Assembly (NCBI RefSeq): GCF_018398335.1
Contig: NZ_JAHBRX010000001.1
Location: 4,208,001 to 4,272,000 of the forward strand
DNA: 64,000 nucleotides
Direction of reading: 5' to 3'
Origin: Chelatococcus sp. HY11
GTDB taxonomy: Bacteria; Pseudomonadota; Alphaproteobacteria; Rhizobiales; Beijerinckiaceae
The notes beneath the pieces are model-generated. The model had not been told where the DNA came from, searched no databases, and saw nothing but the letters and a program-made list of their open reading frames with translations. The first letter of the stretch is position 1; every line of letters starts with the position of its first letter. Made by a program: the position numbers and the translations under genes. Below are positions 25,619 through 34,667 of the stretch, piece by piece.

Positions 25619-26875
25619 ATGACCGCTGATTCCCCATCGCTCGCCGTGCTGCCCACGCTGCGCATCGGTTTCATCGGCTCAGGCTTCATCGCGCGTTTTC
25701 ATCTGCAGGCGCTGACCGGCGTGCGCAACGTGGTCGTCGCTGGCGTCTACAGCCCGCGCGCCGAGCGGCGCGAGAGTTTCGCCGCGCTGGCCGAAAGCCT
25801 GGATCTCGGCCCTTGTCGCCGCTTCGACAGCCTTGAGGCGATGCTCGTCTCCGGCGAGATCGATGCCCTGTGGATCACCACGCCGAATCACACCCGGCTT
25901 GCCACCATGCGCGCCATCCATGCGGCCGTGAAGCAGGGGCGGGCGCCCCTCCGGGCAGTGGCTTGCGAAAAACCTCTGGCCCGTACGCTTCGGGAGGCGC
26001 GCGAGATGCTGGCGCTCGCCGAGGACGCGGGACTCCTTCACGGCTATCTCGAGAACCAGCTGTTCTCCACCGCCGTCCAGCGCGGCCGCGACATCATCTG
26101 GCGCCGCGCCGCGCCGGCGACCGGGCGTCCTTATCTCGCCCGCGCTGCGGAGGAGCACGCCGGCCCCCACGAGCCCTGGTTCTGGCAGGGCGACAAGCAG
26201 GGTGGCGGTGTGCTCTCGGACATGATGTGCCACAGCGTCGAGGTGGGGCGCTTTCTGCTCACGGCTCCCGATGAGCCGCGCGATGCGCTGAAGCTCGTCT
26301 CGGTCAATGCCACCGTCGCCAATCTCAAATGGACGCGGCCCGCCTATGCGGCGAAGCTCGCCGCCGCCATGCCGGGGGTGGACTACATCAACCGCCCGGC
26401 GGAGGATTTCGCGCGCGGCATCCTGACCTTCGCAGGCCCGGACGGCGAAACCGCGATCGTCGAGGCAACCACCTCATGGGCCTATGTGGGGCCGGGGCTG
26501 CGCATCACGCTCGAACTGCTCGGCCCGGAATATGCCATGGAGTTCTCGTCGCTGAACACCGGGCTCAAGGTGTTCCTGTCGCGCGCCGTGGAGGGCGATG
26601 CCGGCGAGGACCTCGTGGAGAAGCAGAATGCCGAGCAGGGACTGATGCCCGTGCTCGATGACGAAGCGGGCATCTATGGCTATACGCTAGAAAACCGCTA
26701 TTTCGTCGACTGCTTCCGCCGTGGTGCCATGCCCTTCGAGACCTTCCACGACGGCGTCGCCGTGGTCGAGATGCTGATGGCCCTCTACCGCTCCTCCGAA
26801 CTCAACCGCACCGTCGAGCTGCCGGACCCCGCGCTGGAAGACTATGTGCCGGTGGTGGCGCGGGGTGAGGGATGA
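25619..26875 (+). CDS. Gfo/Idh/MocA-family oxidoreductase
   Basis: A 418-residue NAD(P)-dependent sugar or polyol dehydrogenase. ATG 25619 has GAGGAA 6 nt upstream. The Rossmann motif is GFIGSGFIARFHLQAL near residue 18; the catalytic-lysine motif of the family is CEKPLARTLREAREM (EKP) near 117. The C-terminal domain holds DMMCHSVEVGRFLL and FVDCFRRGAMPFETFHDG, typical of larger myo-inositol-dehydrogenase-like members. Its stop overlaps the next ATG (ATGA). Context with ROK regulator and ribokinase suggests catabolism of a sugar or its derivative. Confidence 0.9.
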   Translation: MTADSPSLAVLPTLRIGFIGSGFIARFHLQALTGVRNVVVAGVYSPRAERRESFAALAESLDLGPCRRFDSLEAMLVSGEIDALWITTPNHTRLATMRAIHAAVKQGRAPLRAVACEKPLARTLREAREMLALAEDAGLLHGYLENQLFSTAVQRGRDIIWRRAAPATGRPYLARAAEEHAGPHEPWFWQGDKQGGGVLSDMMCHSVEVGRFLLTAPDEPRDALKLVSVNATVANLKWTRPAYAAKLAAAMPGVDYINRPAEDFARGILTFAGPDGETAIVEATTSWAYVGPGLRITLELLGPEYAMEFSSLNTGLKVFLSRAVEGDAGEDLVEKQNAEQGLMPVLDDEAGIYGYTLENRYFVDCFRRGAMPFETFHDGVAVVEMLMALYRSSELNRTVELPDPALEDYVPVVARGEG

Positions 26876-27147
26876 ATACAGTCTATAACTTGTGGTACAC
26901 GCGCGAATACGAGGATCGCAAAGATACCTTATTACATATCGGCATCTATGCGACTGCCAAGGATTGCGAGGAGGTTATCGAAAAGCTAAGCGACAAGCCG
27001 GGTTTTCGTGACTATCCGGAAGGGTTCTCATTTGAAGCCGTGACTTTGGGATCAACTGGCTGGCAGGAAGGTTTTGTCACTGTATATTATCCCGCCAAGG
27101 AGCGTGAGGCCGAGGATTTTCCAGCTGTTCCAGAGGGGGATAAATAG
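26872..27147 (+). CDS. DUF7336-like small protein, 91 aa
   Basis: A small acidic protein (YNLWYTREYEDRKD, LLHIGIYATAKDCEEVIEKL, GFRDYPEGFSFEAVTLG, WQEGFVTVYY). The pattern of an initial YxLxH/Y..E(F/Y)ED strand, IGxYxTxxxAxxxIxxL helix, PGFRDYPxGF and a final W..GF strand matches proteins now grouped as DUF7336. No function is known; similar small proteins occur near toxin-immunity loci. Base composition is clearly lower in GC than both neighbours, pointing to recent acquisition, yet its ATG overlaps the oxidoreductase stop. Confidence 0.7.
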   Translation: MNTVYNLWYTREYEDRKDTLLHIGIYATAKDCEEVIEKLSDKPGFRDYPEGFSFEAVTLGSTGWQEGFVTVYYPAKEREAEDFPAVPEGDK

Positions 27148-27402
27148 TAAAATCCTTTTGCGTCGTAAGGAGCGATTATACTTTTTATTTCTTTGGATGA
27201 CTGGCTGTTTCGTTGCCGGGAGAAGGTTTTTCACGGGTGAACTCTTGAGTTGGGCGGAGGCGTTCGGCCCTTTTTATCAGGGGCATTTCAAATGCAGCCC
27301 ACCCTCGTCGATCCCCGCAATCCGTGCCACACTCCCGGCGAATCGCGATAAGCGGCGTGGCGGATGTCCGTTCGTCCGCGTGCAGAGGACCCGGGAGGCT
27401 CC

Positions 27403-28326
27403 ATGATCGTCGTCTTTGGCTCGGTGAACATCGATCTCATCAGCAAGGTCGAGCGCTTTCCCCATCCGGGGGAGACCATCACGGGCGCGGACCATGTGGT
27501 GGCGGCGGGCGGCAAGGGGGCCAATCAGGCGCTTGCGGCCCGGCGCATGGGGGCCGAGGTTGCATTTGTCGGCGCGGCCGGGACTGACAATTTCGCGGAT
27601 CTCGCCCTCGCGCATCTTCACGCGGATGGGGTCCATCTCGACCATGTCGCGACGGCGGACGGCGTTACCGGCACGGCCTTCATCACCGTGGACGCGAACG
27701 GCGAGAACCAGATCGTGCTGTCACCGGGCGCCAATGCGCAGGTGAAGGCGGCGGCGCTGGATGAGATTGTCACGGCTGCGGGCGACAGCCTGCTGGTGCA
27801 GGGCGAGGTCTCCATGGGCGAGACCGAGAAGGCGCTGGCCTGGGCGAAGGGGCGCGGGATGACCCGCATCTTCAATCTCGCGCCCGCGCGGCCCGTGTCC
27901 ACGAAGCTTCTGTCCCTGGTCGATATCCTCATCGTCAACGAGGAGGAGCTGCGGCAGGTCGCCGAGCGCTCCGGCCTGCATGGCGGGGCGAGTGATGTCG
28001 TCGAGAAGCTCGCCTCTGATCTGGGCCTCGGCGTCGTGGTGACCCTCGGTGCCCAGGGGGCTCTGGCCCATGTGGATGGGCAGACGGCGCGCTGTCCCGG
28101 TTTTCCCGTCGATCCCGTCGATACGACGGGGGCGGGCGATGCCTTCGTCGGCGCTTTCGCGGCCGCGCTCGACGCGGGGCTGCGGCTGGAAATCGCTATC
28201 CGACAGGGCTGCGCGGCCGGGGCGCTCGCTTGCCTGAAGCAGGGCGCGCAACCGAGCCTGCCCCGCCGCGACGATGTCGAGGCGCTGCTTGGGAACGCAG
28301 GCAGGTTTGAGGACAAGCGATCGTGA
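27403..28326 (+). CDS. Ribokinase (PfkB family)
   Basis: A 307-residue PfkB-family sugar kinase transferring phosphate from ATP to ribose or a related sugar. ATG 27403 (MIVVFGSVNIDL) follows GGGAGGCTCC. Signature 1 is GGKGANQALAARRMGAEVAFVGAAGTD (seen as GGKGANQA at about residue 40), NEEEL at about 179 is the nucleotide-site motif, and signature 2 DTTGAGDAFVGAFAAAL near residue 240 holds the catalytic Asp and anion hole. It probably belongs to the regulon of the ROK repressor, though 255 AT-rich nt separate it from the preceding gene. Confidence 0.93.
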   Translation: MIVVFGSVNIDLISKVERFPHPGETITGADHVVAAGGKGANQALAARRMGAEVAFVGAAGTDNFADLALAHLHADGVHLDHVATADGVTGTAFITVDANGENQIVLSPGANAQVKAAALDEIVTAAGDSLLVQGEVSMGETEKALAWAKGRGMTRIFNLAPARPVSTKLLSLVDILIVNEEELRQVAERSGLHGGASDVVEKLASDLGLGVVVTLGAQGALAHVDGQTARCPGFPVDPVDTTGAGDAFVGAFAAALDAGLRLEIAIRQGCAAGALACLKQGAQPSLPRRDDVEALLGNAGRFEDKRS

Positions 28327-28333
28327 AAGATTG

Positions 28334-28514
28334 GCACCGATCCCTCCCTGAAGGGGAGGGGACCTTGCGTCAGCAAGGGCGGGTGGGCCGCGCGGCCGGG
28401 AGTCATGCTCTGCTGACCAGATGGTCGTGTTGTTCGCTTTTACCGGGTCGGCGTCAGGTCGGACCCCACCCGGCGCCTGCGGCGCCACCCTCCCTGAAGG
28501 GGAGGGATCGGTGC
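28334..28514. repeat. 181-bp inverted-repeat-bounded intergenic element
   Basis: The left end GCACCGATCCCTCCC (28334-28348) is the exact inverse of the right end GGGAGGGATCGGTGC (28500-28514), and each end also contains the smaller palindrome-like CCCTCCCTGAAGGGGAGGG. The interior has no frame of note. The form is that of a non-coding dispersed palindromic or MITE-like element; copies elsewhere in the genome are expected but cannot be seen here. Confidence 0.7.
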
Positions 28515-28617
28515 GGGGGATGAGAGAAACCTGGCCTGGAGACCACAACTGATGTGGTGATCCTGGAGGTCCTGTGACCTCGGACGTCATTGTCGGACGA
28601 CGTCATGCGCGATTTTT

Positions 28618-28639
28618 GGGCCGGACTTTGGTCCGGCCC
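28618..28639. terminator. Strong hairpin after aldehyde dehydrogenase gene
   Basis: GGGCCGGAC / GTCCGGCCC, 9 perfect pairs with a 4-nt loop, lies 16 nt past the stop of the minus-strand aldehyde dehydrogenase. On that strand A residues rather than U follow, so intrinsic termination is doubtful; it may protect the 3' end. Confidence 0.4.
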
Positions 28640-28654
28640 ATTCGTCGTAACGAT

Positions 28655-30100
28655 TCAGCGCCCGACCTGGCTCACGAATTTCGTGTTGAGATAGGCCTCG
28701 ACCGCCTCGATGCCGCCTTCCGAGCCATAGCCGGAATCCTTGACGCCGCCGAAGGGCACTTCCGGCAGGGCAAGGCCCAGATGGTTGATGGTGATCATGC
28801 CGGTTTCCATGACGTCCGACACCGCCGCCATGCGCTCACTGGAGCGCGTGAAGGCATAGCCGGCGAGACCGAAGGGCAGGCGGTTCACTTCCGGCACGAG
28901 CGCGTCGAACTCCGCGAAGCGCGAGAACAGCGCCACCGGGCCGAAGGGCTCTTCATTCATGATGCGCATGGAGGGCGTGACGTCCGTGAGCACGGTCGGC
29001 TCGAGGAAGTTGCCGGTATTGCCGACGCGCTTTCCGCCGGTGACGAGCGTCGCGCCGTTCTGCACGGCGTCGTTGATGAGCTCTTCCACCGCAAGGCGGC
29101 GGCGTTCGCTGACGAGCGGCCCCATGGTCGTCGACGGGTCCATGCCGTCGCCTACCTTCACGGCCTTGGCTCCGGCGACGAAGGTCTCCAGGAACTCGTC
29201 ATAGGCGCCGTCCTGTACATAGAAGCGCGTGGGGGAGATGCAGACCTGGCCGGCATTGCGGAACTTGGAGCCGACCATGATCTTGCCCGCCTCGGCGACA
29301 TTGGCGTCGTCGAAGACCACGACCGGCGCGTGGCCGCCGAGCTCCATGGTCGCCCGCTTCATATGCGTTCCGGCGAGAGCCGCGAGATGCTTGCCGACCG
29401 GAACAGAGCCGGTGAAGGACACCTTGCGGATGGTGGGATGGGCGATGAGATAGGACGAAATCTCCGCCGGATCACCATAGACGAGGTTGATGACGCCCGC
29501 CGGCAGTCCGGCATCGGCGAAGGCGCGGATGAGTTCGGCCGGTGAGGCGGGGGTGTCTTCCGGAGCCTTGACGATGAAGGAGCAACCGGCGGCGAGGCCG
29601 GCGGCGATTTTGCGGGCCACCTGGCTCACCGGGAAGTTCCAGGGCGTGAAGGCCGCCACCGGGCCGATCGGCTCCTTGATGGCAAGCTGCTGAACGCCCG
29701 GGGCTCGCGCGGGAATGATACGGCCATAGGTGCGGCGGCCTTCCTCGGCGGCCCAGTCGATGACGTCGGCGGATGACATCAGCTCGCCCTTGGCCTCAGG
29801 AAGCGGCTTGCCCTGCTCCAGCGTCAGCAAGGGCGCTATCGCGTCAGCGCGTTCGCGAAGGATGTCTGCGGCGCGGCGCAGAAGCTTCGAGCGGTCGAAG
29901 GCCGAGACCTTGCGCCAAGTGTCGAAGCCCTTCTGGGCGGCTTTCAGTGCACGGTCAAGGTCAACCTTGTCAGCCTTGGCGAAGCTCCCAATGGCCTCAC
30001 CGGTGGCGGGGTTGAGCACCTTCAGGCTTTGCCCTTCCGTTCCCCGTGTCCAGGAGCCGTCAATGAAGAGCTGAACCTCGGGATAAGCGGGTGTGGTCAT
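28655..30100 (-). CDS. NAD-dependent succinate-semialdehyde dehydrogenase-type ALDH
   Basis: A 481-residue aldehyde dehydrogenase oxidising an aldehyde to a carboxylate. Visible features are the cofactor region FTPWNFPVSQVARKIAAGLAAG near 148 and IVKAPEDTP, FTGSVPVGKHL (Rossmann Gly), general-base Glu in MELGGHAPVVVFDDA near 258, and nucleophile Cys in NAGQVCISPTRFYV near 292. EEPFGPVALF and VPFGGVKDSGYGSEGG complete the family. The overall pattern fits the GabD-like subgroup, but the aldehyde is not certain. It is monocistronic, convergent with the ribokinase gene. Confidence 0.92.
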   Translation of the reverse strand: MTTPAYPEVQLFIDGSWTRGTEGQSLKVLNPATGEAIGSFAKADKVDLDRALKAAQKGFDTWRKVSAFDRSKLLRRAADILRERADAIAPLLTLEQGKPLPEAKGELMSSADVIDWAAEEGRRTYGRIIPARAPGVQQLAIKEPIGPVAAFTPWNFPVSQVARKIAAGLAAGCSFIVKAPEDTPASPAELIRAFADAGLPAGVINLVYGDPAEISSYLIAHPTIRKVSFTGSVPVGKHLAALAGTHMKRATMELGGHAPVVVFDDANVAEAGKIMVGSKFRNAGQVCISPTRFYVQDGAYDEFLETFVAGAKAVKVGDGMDPSTTMGPLVSERRRLAVEELINDAVQNGATLVTGGKRVGNTGNFLEPTVLTDVTPSMRIMNEEPFGPVALFSRFAEFDALVPEVNRLPFGLAGYAFTRSSERMAAVSDVMETGMITINHLGLALPEVPFGGVKDSGYGSEGGIEAVEAYLNTKFVSQVGR

Positions 30101-30446
30101 CGTCAGATACTCCAGGGATCAAATCCGTGTCGTGAGCCGCCAACAAGCAAGCCGTGCGAAATTTACCGTCCGGCGTTGTGATAAACCCTTCACGAGCAGC
30201 GAGCCATGGCTTTTCGTGCAATGCACATCAGATGGATCGACGCAGGGCGAAGATCAATGGCGCAAACGGATGTCATGGCTCAATATGCCGGACCTTGAGC
30301 GCGAGAAGGACGGCGGAGAGGTGCTTTTTCGGTTTAACCCGTGGTGCTGCGTGAGGCCTGTGGCGGTAGCGGCCGCCGTGTTGCTTCAACCGTCGACGGA
30401 TGCGTTGGCCAACTTGAGAAAAACAGCTTGTGAAAGGAAGCTTGCA
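30101..30446. other. Intergenic, no gene recognised
   Basis: About 345 nt between the divergent aldehyde dehydrogenase and DUF3806 genes. The frame that runs through from 30093 in register with DUF3806 lacks family character, so I treat it as leader sequence. A promoter for each side is expected but no clear boxes can be named. Confidence 0.5.
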
Positions 30447-30893
30447 ATGACGAGCCAGCGTACGGAGGCATTGGCGGGGGACGATGCCGCCCATGTGGAG
30501 CGGCAGCGCGAATGGGTGCGCGGGCATTTCAAGCCTGAATTCCAGCATCGCTACGAGACCGTCGATGGCAAGCTGAGGATCATCCAGGCCCTGTTGACGC
30601 CGGGCATGATCGAACGTGATGAGACCTGGAAACTCCAAAGCCTCGGCATCACTTTCGGCGATGCCCTGGCTCAGGAACTCGGCCTTGCCTGGATCGTCGT
30701 GGACGATGCAGTTGGCCGCGACCCCGCGCTTCAGGATGCCGAAAGCGGGCTGATCCTCTTTGTTCTGACGACGATATCAAAGCGAGTGGAGGACGGCGAG
30801 GAGATCGACGTTCTCGGTCTTTTCAATGGCGGCGTGAAAATGGTTGAAGAGCAGCGGCAACGACACAGGGATGCCAAGAGCTGCGATGGGTGA
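30447..30893 (+). CDS. DUF3806-domain protein
   Basis: A 148-residue soluble protein. ATG 30447 (MTSQRTEALAG) has AAAGGAAG upstream. Features are a helical start, then RYETVDGKLRIIQALL, the central LQSLGITFGDALAQELGLAWIVVDDAVGRDPAL and ILFVLTTISKRVEDGEEIDV, which match the DUF3806 layout (an LGxxFGdxLxxxLgl.Wv.v.de segment). Function unknown. It appears monocistronic. Confidence 0.8.
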   Translation: MTSQRTEALAGDDAAHVERQREWVRGHFKPEFQHRYETVDGKLRIIQALLTPGMIERDETWKLQSLGITFGDALAQELGLAWIVVDDAVGRDPALQDAESGLILFVLTTISKRVEDGEEIDVLGLFNGGVKMVEEQRQRHRDAKSCDG

Positions 30894-31019
30894 AGGGAAC
30901 CCGCTTCCCTTCAAACCGTTGTCTTTATGGCGTGATTGCGTATGAGACCCGCGCGTTACGCTGCGCTCGCTCCCTTAACTGGTAAGGGGCGGGCGCTCTG
31001 CCGTCACGGCTTGGCATGG

Positions 31020-31265
31020 CTAGAGGGGCGGTTCCGGATCCGCGGTAGCGGACATATCAATAGGCCTCGGCGCACGCCAGCGTGGCGACACGTCTTGGGG
31101 CTGCGCGGCGACGAGATAGCGGAGAACGCCGTCGAGCATTTCGCTTGAATGCCCCTTCGCACGGAGATCGGCAATGGCGGCGCGGTGACTGCGGATCCTT
31201 GCCTGAGCGGCACGGACAGCCTCCGGGTGGGTCTCTATCTCGACGAGGTGACTATCGGGAACCAT
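31020..31265 (-). CDS. Hypothetical protein, 81 aa
   Basis: ATG 31265 (MVPDSHLVEIE) has an ideal GGGAGG ribosome site 6 nt upstream, which supports a real short gene. The product has one long helix (HPEAVRAAQARIRSHRAAIADLRAKG) and a Pro-rich end (SPRWRAPRPIDM). No family is recognised. Its codon use is like the neighbours. Confidence 0.6.
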   Translation of the reverse strand: MVPDSHLVEIETHPEAVRAAQARIRSHRAAIADLRAKGHSSEMLDGVLRYLVAAQPQDVSPRWRAPRPIDMSATADPEPPL

Positions 31266-31585
31266 ACGCGCCTCCCACTGAACTACGCATAGAATGCCTA
31301 AAAGTTCCCCATGACAATCACAAAAAAACCACGAATCATTTTTTGCAGGGTTTCGAGGATGTCTCGGCGCGCCGACGGGAAGTCGGCCTTTTCCCGATGG
31401 CCTTCGACATGACCTGCCGCCGTAGCAAGTCAGCCCAACCGAAGGCGGCGGGAACCGTAGCTTTGTGCCAAAACGGCGCATCGCGGACGGTCGCCTCCAC
31501 GTTTTGATCGCGCATAGGAAGGTGCTTGCCGTGCCCCATCAGAGGGACGGCAAAGATCCCGCAGGCTTGGATGCGGCCGTACGCC
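31266..31585. other. Intergenic, no gene recognised
   Basis: 320 nt between two minus-strand small genes. An AT-rich patch around 31310-31350 could be the promoter of the 81-residue gene. A frame at 31336-31629 overlaps the PsiF gene end and is not supported. Confidence 0.5.
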
Positions 31586-31915
31586 TCAGCTCTTGAGGCA
31601 AGTGCTGAGGAATGCTTTCCGTTTGTCACCGGTGAGCGCTTGTTTGGTCGCGTCAGCGTTGCAATCCTTCATGCGCTGTTGCGGAGCGCTGAGGGCCTTT
31701 TGCTCCGTGGCGCTCGTCTTGCCCGCGAGGCAATCCGACATGAAGGTCTTTCGCTGATCTCCCGCGAGCGATTTCGCCTTGGCATCATTGTTACACGTCG
31801 TCATGCGCTCGCGCTGGGCGTTCTGTGCCGCGGACTGGGCAGCAGCCGGTGTGGAGACGCTGAGAGACAAGACGGTGAGGGCTACGAAAGCGGCAAGGAG
31901 AGTACGCGTGATCAT
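31586..31915 (-). CDS. PsiF-repeat family exported protein
   Basis: A 109-residue periplasmic protein. ATG 31915 has AGGAGG 5 nt upstream. A Sec signal (MITRTLLAAFVALTVLSLSV, cleavage near AAAQ) is followed by two PsiF repeats, each with a Cys pair: MTTCNNDAKAKSLAGDQRKT-FMSDCL and MKDCNADATKQALTGDKRKA-FLSTCL. PsiF was first seen as a phosphate-starvation-inducible protein in E. coli; the molecular role is unknown. Four cysteines suggest two disulphides. No pho box can be asserted upstream. Confidence 0.9.
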   Translation of the reverse strand: MITRTLLAAFVALTVLSLSVSTPAAAQSAAQNAQRERMTTCNNDAKAKSLAGDQRKTFMSDCLAGKTSATEQKALSAPQQRMKDCNADATKQALTGDKRKAFLSTCLKS

Positions 31916-32211
31916 GGCATCCTCCTGTGGGGAGCGCAGGCTGTCGCGCAGTTCGCGCTTACTGGTAATCAATCGCAAGAACATTCTTACATCTTTTTAT
32001 GGCAGATTGATGCGGCCGTCGGGGGGCGATCGGGTCAGTCCGTTCAACCGGCCCTGGGCTGGAAGGGGGCTCGTCTAAAACTTCGCACTCGCAGAGCAAA
32101 CCGCTCGATTACGGCAGTCTTCCATCGCCAGCGTGGAGCCGGCCCGGCTCCGCTGCTTGCATAAGATATTCCACGCATTAATGTTAATCGTTCTGAAAGG
32201 TGGGGGCCTTC

Positions 32212-32490
32212 ATGACGAAATATCCTGACATACGCGCTGCGGGGGCGAGTATCGAGGTCGAGCTTGAGCAGGGGGTAACGATCGCCGCCTATGTCGGCGA
32301 CGTGGATGTTGCCTTTCAGTTGCAAGAACTCTGGAGCATGAGACATAGCCTCGCGGCGAGTGCCGCCCATGTGTCGCGGCAACTGTCTGTCGTCGGTCGG
32401 CAGCCGCGGCCTGATGAGGAATTGCGCGCGCTGCTCGCCGATCTCAGGCGCCAGATCGACGAATTCGAAGCGTCGTACGAGGTCCATTGA
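32212..32490 (+). CDS. Hypothetical protein, 92 aa
   Basis: ATG 32212 (MTKYPDIRAAG) lies 8 nt after GGTGGGGG. A short beta segment (IEVELEQGVTIAAYVGD) is followed by two helices (FQLQELWSMRHSLAASAAH, DEELRALLADLRRQIDEFEAS). No family is recognised. It converges on the broken sulfatase gene. Confidence 0.55.
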   Translation: MTKYPDIRAAGASIEVELEQGVTIAAYVGDVDVAFQLQELWSMRHSLAASAAHVSRQLSVVGRQPRPDEELRALLADLRRQIDEFEASYEVH

Positions 32491-32632
32491 GGGAGATCCA
32501 CGGCGCGCTGCGCGCTTCCGATTGCCGCGATGCTAGCACGAATGTCCACCTCATGGCCCATAGTTCATCGTTGGCCGTGGTCCATGAGGTGGCAGCTTCG
32601 CGGTATCCGTCGCTCGCTCTCCGGGCGACGGC

Positions 32633-34290
32633 TCAACGCGCCGGCGTCAGGCGTTCAATGTCTTTGAGGCGCTTGAGCGCCGCCTGCTGGCGTAGCAGAC
32701 CGTAATTGATCCCGCCTGCATTGAGGGAGCTACCCTCCTGGTATGGGAACTCGTCGAAATCGGCGAAGAAGTCCTTGATCTTTGCCTGGACCGGCACCAG
32801 CAGCCACATGTTGCGCGCCAGGAACTCGATAGCGCCGCCGCCCTCCTTCATTCCACGCTCGTAGGGGTCCATCCGCAGATTGGCGATGAGCGCCCAGCTT
32901 GGCGATTCACGACGCGCGGTCGCAATATTGCCCTCGCTGGCAACCGAAAAACTCAATTTCCAGTCGTTCCAGCGGATAGCGTTCAAATTGCCGCCCTGGT
33001 CGAAATAATACATCGCGTCACGCGGTGGTGTCTTGGCGTCACCCTTCAATAATTCCGTCAGGTCATAGCCATCGAGATGGACTTTGAAGGTCTTTGACCC
33101 CGCCGAAAACCCGTTTTCATGCTTTCCTTAACGTCCGGAATACCAGCAGCCTTGGCGAAGGTGGGCATCCAATCCATGAGCGTGACGATTTCGTTGATCT
33201 GCGAGCCGGGCTTCACCACGCCTGGCCAGCGAACCATCATCGGGATGCGCATGCCGCCTTCCCAGGTCGTGCCTTTTTCGCCATGGAACGGGGTCATGCC
33301 GCCATCCGGCCAGAGAGCGAGCTCGGCTCCATTGTCGGTTGTATAGAGAACGATCGTATTGTCGGTAATTCCGAGATCGTCGAGCTGTTTCAGAAGCTCG
33401 CCGACATGCCCGTCATGCTCGGCCATGCCGTCCGCCTCGATACCCTTTCCCGTCTTGCCGTTGCTTTCGGGCTTGAGGTGGGTGAACACATGCATGCGTG
33501 TCGCATTGAACCAGACGAAAAACGGTTTGTCCGCCTTGTGCTGCCGGTCGATGAAATCCTTCGCGGCGGTGAGAAATTCCTCGTCGATCGTCTCCATGCG
33601 CTTCTTGTTCAAGGGGCCGGTATCCTCGATGCGGCCGTCGGCGTGTGTGTGAAGCACGCCACGAGGGCCATATTGCTTTCGGAAGTCGGGGTCCTTCGGA
33701 TAGAAATAGCCCTCGGGCTCTTCCTCGGCGTTGAGGTGATAGAGATTGCCGAAAAACTCGTCGAAGCCGTGGTTTGTCGGCAAATGGTGGTCCTGGTCGC
33801 CGAGGTGGTTCTTGCCAAACTGCCCTGTCGCGTAGCCCCTCGTTTTCAGCACATCCGCGATGGTCGGCATCCAATCGGTGATGCCATGGGGGTCCCCGGG
33901 CATGCCAATGGTCAACAGGCCGGTGCGGAATGGCTCCTGTCCGAGAATGAACGAGGCGCGTCCGGCGGTGCAGCTCTGCTGCCCGTATGAATCCGTGAAG
34001 ATCGCGCCCTCTGTGGCGATCCGATCGATATTCGGGGTCCGATAGCCCATCAATCCCATGGTATAGGCGCTGATTTGCGAAACGCCGATATCATCGCCGA
34101 AAATGACGAGAATGTTCGGCGCCTTGGTGCCGCTGGCGCCGCCGGTGGCGGGAGGTGCTGCAGTCTGAGCGACGCTTCGTGTAGCTGCTCCGATCGTGGC
34201 CGCCGCGGCAGCGAGCGCTGTCGATCCCATAAGGAGCGAGCGACGGTTCACATGATTGCCGGGCGACTGGGATGACTGATCCGATGACAT
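32633..34290 (-). pseudogene. Arylsulfatase, Tat-exported, interrupted by a -1 frameshift
   Basis: Sulfate-ester hydrolase of the type I sulfatase family. ATG 34290 (GGAGG 8 nt upstream) opens a Tat signal (NRRSLLMGS, cleavage near SVAQ). The metal region is ILVIFGDDIG; C107 in QQSCTAGRAS is the formylglycine precursor (CxAxR). The frame stays good to KTGF near residue 395, then shifts and stops at 33058; the remaining 139 codons (from KGDAKTPPRDAMYY on) continue in another frame to 32633. Adding one T to the TTTT run (AAAA on the plus strand, 33106-33109) restores KTGFSAGSKTFKVHLDGYD. It is either a recent pseudogene or a homopolymer error in the sequence. Confidence 0.88.
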
Positions 34291-34667
34291 ACGCCATTCC
34301 TCCACTGTAGATGTCTCTGCCCCATCAATTTGAGCTCTATTCCGGCTCTGGTGCAGCGAACGAGCGCCTCGTGCCCCAATCCTGGTTCCTTGCCTTATGG
34401 GGGAGACGTCGTGGGCGAGGATAAGCTTGCCTTACGTAAAATGGAGAGTCGAGTAGAGTTTCTGCTGGCAGAATGTGATCCCGCGGGGGGCTCGCCATAC
34501 GTGACGGATGTACTGAAATCAGCTCGGCTGAATAGGAAAATACCGCAGGATGCGATGATCGCATTGTAAAACCATCTGTTTCTCGGATAATTGGTGATCC
34601 CGCCGCGGCGATTTCTTCGCGCCAGCACATCCGCCCAAATGGACTAGACATATACGGAGGTGGCTAC
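34291..34667. other. Intergenic, no gene recognised
   Basis: About 375 nt of divergent spacer between the sulfatase and esterase genes. Composition drops in GC between 34430 and 34600. The short frames present have no ribosome site or family signature. Confidence 0.5.

Noticed and set aside
31336-31629. 97-codon minus-strand frame downstream of the PsiF gene
   Set aside because: Overlaps the end of the PsiF gene, lacks a ribosome site and resembles no family.
34330-34569. Short plus-strand frame before the esterase gene
   Set aside because: No ribosome site, non-ATG start and no similarity pattern; treated as intergenic.
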